NCBI GenBank assembly: GCA_021779655.1
Contig: JAJYAF010000082.1
Location: 1-7,998 of the forward strand
Origin: Pseudomonadota bacterium
GTDB lineage: Bacteria; Pseudomonadota; Alphaproteobacteria; Acetobacterales; Acetobacteraceae
Direction: 5' to 3'
Length of the DNA: 7,998 nt
Shown one piece after another: positions 6,148 through 7,998 of this stretch (position 1 is the first letter of the stretch; each line of letters opens with the position of its first letter). Both the position numbers and the translations under genes were made by a program. A model generated the notes under the pieces. It did no database searches. It was not told the DNA's origin and saw only the letters and a list, made by a program, of their open reading frames with translations.

Positions 6148-7998
6148 TAGCGGAGGCGATCCGCGCGCTGGGTGACAGGCTGGCCGCGGCCAGCCCGGAG
6201 CGGGCCCATGCCCGGGCGCTGGCCCTGCGGGAGAGCGGGCAGCCCGTGGCCGGGCAGCCCATGGCCGGGCAGCCCATGGCCGGGCAGCCCATGGCCGGGC
6301 AGCCCATGGCGCGGGCGGCACGGCTGTTTCAGGTGGCGGCGCTGGGCGGCGTTGCCGAGGCCGCGCATGCGCTGGGGCTTTGCTACCTGCATGGCAACGG
6401 CGTGATGCGCAACCCGGTGGAGGCCGGGCGCTGGTTTTCGCGGGCGGCCGAAGCCGGTGTGACGGAAAGCCAGCGGCACCTCGCCAGCCTGCATCTGCTG
6501 GGGCTTCCGGCGCGCGCGCTCCAGGGCGATCTCCTCGCGCCGCAGAACGCCGCGCAGCCGGACCATGCGGCGGCGTTGTTCTGGGCGCGCAAGGCGGCGG
6601 ATGCCGGACAGGCGGAGGCGCAGGCGATCCTGGCCTATATCCTGACCGCCGGGCCGGCCGAGTACCGCGACGAGGCGGAGGCCGCGCGGTGGTATGAGAA
6701 ATCCGCCGAGGCCGGGTGCCCGCAAGGCCAGCTCGGCCACGGGCTGGTGCTGATGCGCAAGGCCGGGACGGCCGGGGATACGGCGGCGGCGGCGCTCATC
6801 GCCCAGGCCGCCGGGGCGGATCTGCCGAGCGCGCATTATTATCTGGGCGTGATCTACGAACGCGCGATCGGCGTGGCCGCCGATCCGGCGGCGGCGGCGA
6901 GGCATTACCGGATCGCCGCCGAGGGCGGCGTGCGCAACGCGCAGGCGAAATTCGGGCTGATTCTCCATGAAGGCCGGGGGATCAAGGCCGACAAGGTGAC
7001 GGGGGAATCCTGGCTGCGCCGGGCCGGGCTGGCGGGCGATGCCGAAGCCTGCGCGCTGCTTGGCGATATCTACGCCAGGGGCGGCGCGCTGCCGCCGAAT
7101 TACGGCGAAGCGGCGATATGGTTCCGGCGCGCGGCGGAGGCCGGGCATCATACCGCCGCCCGGGCGCTCGGCATGCTGTATCTGACCGGCGCCGGTACCC
7201 CGCGCGATCCGGACGAGGCGGCGAAATGGTTCACCGAGGCCGCCCGCGCCGGCGACAGGACGGCGCAGGCCGATCTCGCCGGCCTGCTGCTCTCCGGCGC
7301 GACCGACGAGAAGCTCACCGCCCCGCCGCCGGTGCATGAATGGTTCGAGCAGGCGGCGGAGGCGGGCGATCTCATCGGCGCCTATAACTACGGCGTGTGC
7401 CTGGCACAGGGCGTGGGCGTGCCGAAGGACGAGGCCCGGGCCGCCTTCTGGCTGAAGCGCGCCGCGGAAGGCGTGGTGAATGCCCAATACTGGTATGGGC
7501 GGATGCTGCTGGAGGGGCGCGGCGTGCCGGAGGACGCCGTGGAAGCGCGCGCCTGGCTGGGCCGCGCCGCCGATGCGGGAATGACCGAGGCGCTGGTGGC
7601 CCTGGCGGAGATGCTGGTGAACGGCCGTGGCGGCGCGGCGGACCATGCCGGCGCCAAGACCCTGTTCGAACGCGCGGCGAAGAACGGGCATGGCGGCGCG
7701 ATGTTCGCGCTGGGGGCGCTGCATGGCGGCGGGCATAATATCCCGACCGACCGCGCCGTGGCCATCACCTGGTTCCGCGCCGCCGCCGAGCTTGGGCATC
7801 CCGTGGCGGCGCTGATGCTGGGACGCTATCTGCGCAAGGGACTGGCGGGCCCGGCCGACCCGCGAGAGGCCAGGAAATGGCTTGAGCAGGCGTTGCAGCG
7901 CGGCATCGGCGAAGCCAGGGAGGATTTGGCGGAACTTGGGCCGCCGCCGCCGGAAACCGGCCCGGCCACGCCCGAGCCGAGCGCGCCGAGGCTGGCGG
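6144..7998 (+). CDS. Sel1-repeat (TPR-like) protein, partial at right edge, coupled to the secretion genes
   Basis: Open from GTG 6144 to the window edge (618 complete codons, no stop). From about residue 70 to 598 it consists of roughly 14 Sel1-like repeats of about 36 residues with the recurring pattern A..LG..Y..G.GV..D...A..WF..AA.AG, for example YLHGNGVMRNPVEAGRWF and MLLEGRGVPEDAVEARAWL. Such alpha-solenoids usually hold other proteins together and have no catalytic role. Repeat 2 carries an insertion of about 14 residues; repeats 4 and 12 are weaker matches. The N-terminus (1-31) has no signal peptide or membrane span, so the protein is probably cytoplasmic. Residues 32-56 are five GQP(V/M)A pentapeptides from a DNA tandem repeat. 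From about 599 a Pro/Glu-rich tail begins and may lead to another domain off the window. The GTG lies in a GTGA overlap with the adaptor's stop and lacks a good Shine-Dalgarno, which suggests translational coupling. Role in secretion is inferred from position only. Confidence 0.9.
   Translation, partial: MIAEAIRALGDRLAAASPERAHARALALRESGQPVAGQPMAGQPMAGQPMAGQPMARAARLFQVAALGGVAEAAHALGLCYLHGNGVMRNPVEAGRWFSRAAEAGVTESQRHLASLHLLGLPARALQGDLLAPQNAAQPDHAAALFWARKAADAGQAEAQAILAYILTAGPAEYRDEAEAARWYEKSAEAGCPQGQLGHGLVLMRKAGTAGDTAAAALIAQAAGADLPSAHYYLGVIYERAIGVAADPAAAARHYRIAAEGGVRNAQAKFGLILHEGRGIKADKVTGESWLRRAGLAGDAEACALLGDIYARGGALPPNYGEAAIWFRRAAEAGHHTAARALGMLYLTGAGTPRDPDEAAKWFTEAARAGDRTAQADLAGLLLSGATDEKLTAPPPVHEWFEQAAEAGDLIGAYNYGVCLAQGVGVPKDEARAAFWLKRAAEGVVNAQYWYGRMLLEGRGVPEDAVEARAWLGRAADAGMTEALVALAEMLVNGRGGAADHAGAKTLFERAAKNGHGGAMFALGALHGGGHNIPTDRAVAITWFRAAAELGHPVAALMLGRYLRKGLAGPADPREARKWLEQALQRGIGEAREDLAELGPPPPETGPATPEPSAPRLA
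6237..6311 (+). repeat. Five in-frame 15-bp tandem units at the 5' end of the Sel1-repeat gene
   Basis: Units at 6237, 6252, 6267, 6282 and 6297, each 15 bp. Units 2-4 are identical (GGGCAGCCCATGGCC), unit 1 has GTG for ATG, and unit 5 ends in G instead of C. They encode GQPVA once and GQPMA four times (residues 32-56). Because 15 is a multiple of three, gain or loss of units changes protein length without shifting the frame. The near-identity down to third codon positions points to recent slippage expansion rather than old, selected protein repeats. Each ATG in the array is in frame with the gene but has no ribosome-binding site before it. Confidence 0.95.

Noticed and set aside
2386..6321. 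A minus-strand open frame of 1311 codons opposite the exporter and adaptor genes
   Set aside because: It is His/Arg/Gln/Gly-rich with no recognisable domain and lies antisense to two genes with complete family motifs. Long antisense frames are expected from the strong third-position GC bias.
6123..7799. A minus-strand open frame of 558 codons opposite the Sel1 gene
   Set aside because: It is low-complexity, Arg/Gly/Pro-rich, without motifs, and the opposite strand has regular Sel1 repeats. It is a shadow frame.
1..7998. CRISPR array, tRNA, rRNA, insertion sequence or phage features
   Set aside because: The only repeats are the 14-bp and 15-bp direct tandem arrays without spacers. I saw no transposase, no terminal inverted repeats and no tRNA-like fold.

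Overview
The window is GC-rich, with strong third-position GC bias in every gene and long shadow ORFs opposite them. It looks like chromosomal DNA of an alphaproteobacterium. The gene content would fit Acetobacteraceae/Rhodospirillales, but that placement is a guess from style, not a demonstrated assignment.

Left part, minus strand (1-2207). A GNAT-family N-acetyltransferase of the phosphinothricin acetyltransferase-like group (2135 down to 1602) is followed 74 bases downstream by the N-terminal 509 codons of an Lhr-Core type, ligase-associated DEXH helicase, which runs off the left edge. The gap between them holds three copies of a 14-bp G-rich tandem repeat that starts at the GNAT stop codon. 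A TTGACA-type promoter and a 16-bp imperfect palindrome lie upstream of the GNAT gene.

Middle (2136-2376). This is a 241-base divergent intergenic region. It carries the GNAT promoter and presumably a promoter for the rightward genes, which I could not identify convincingly.

Right part, plus strand (2377-7998). A tight three-gene unit encodes (i) a type I secretion ABC exporter with an N-terminal C39-like domain that has lost its catalytic cysteine, (ii) a HlyD-type periplasmic adaptor that starts 3 bases after the first gene's stop behind an excellent ribosome-binding site, and (iii) a long Sel1-repeat protein of at least 618 residues that starts in a GTGA overlap with the hlyD-like stop and is still open at the right edge. 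The Sel1 gene has five perfect or near-perfect 15-bp tandem units near its 5' end, adding GQP(V/M)A pentapeptides in frame.

The first two products make the inner-membrane half of a type I secretion system. The outer-membrane TolC-like partner and the secreted substrate are not in the window. The Sel1 protein is the unexpected member: its position suggests a role tied to the exporter (assembly scaffold, regulator or substrate handling), but the sequence does not prove this.
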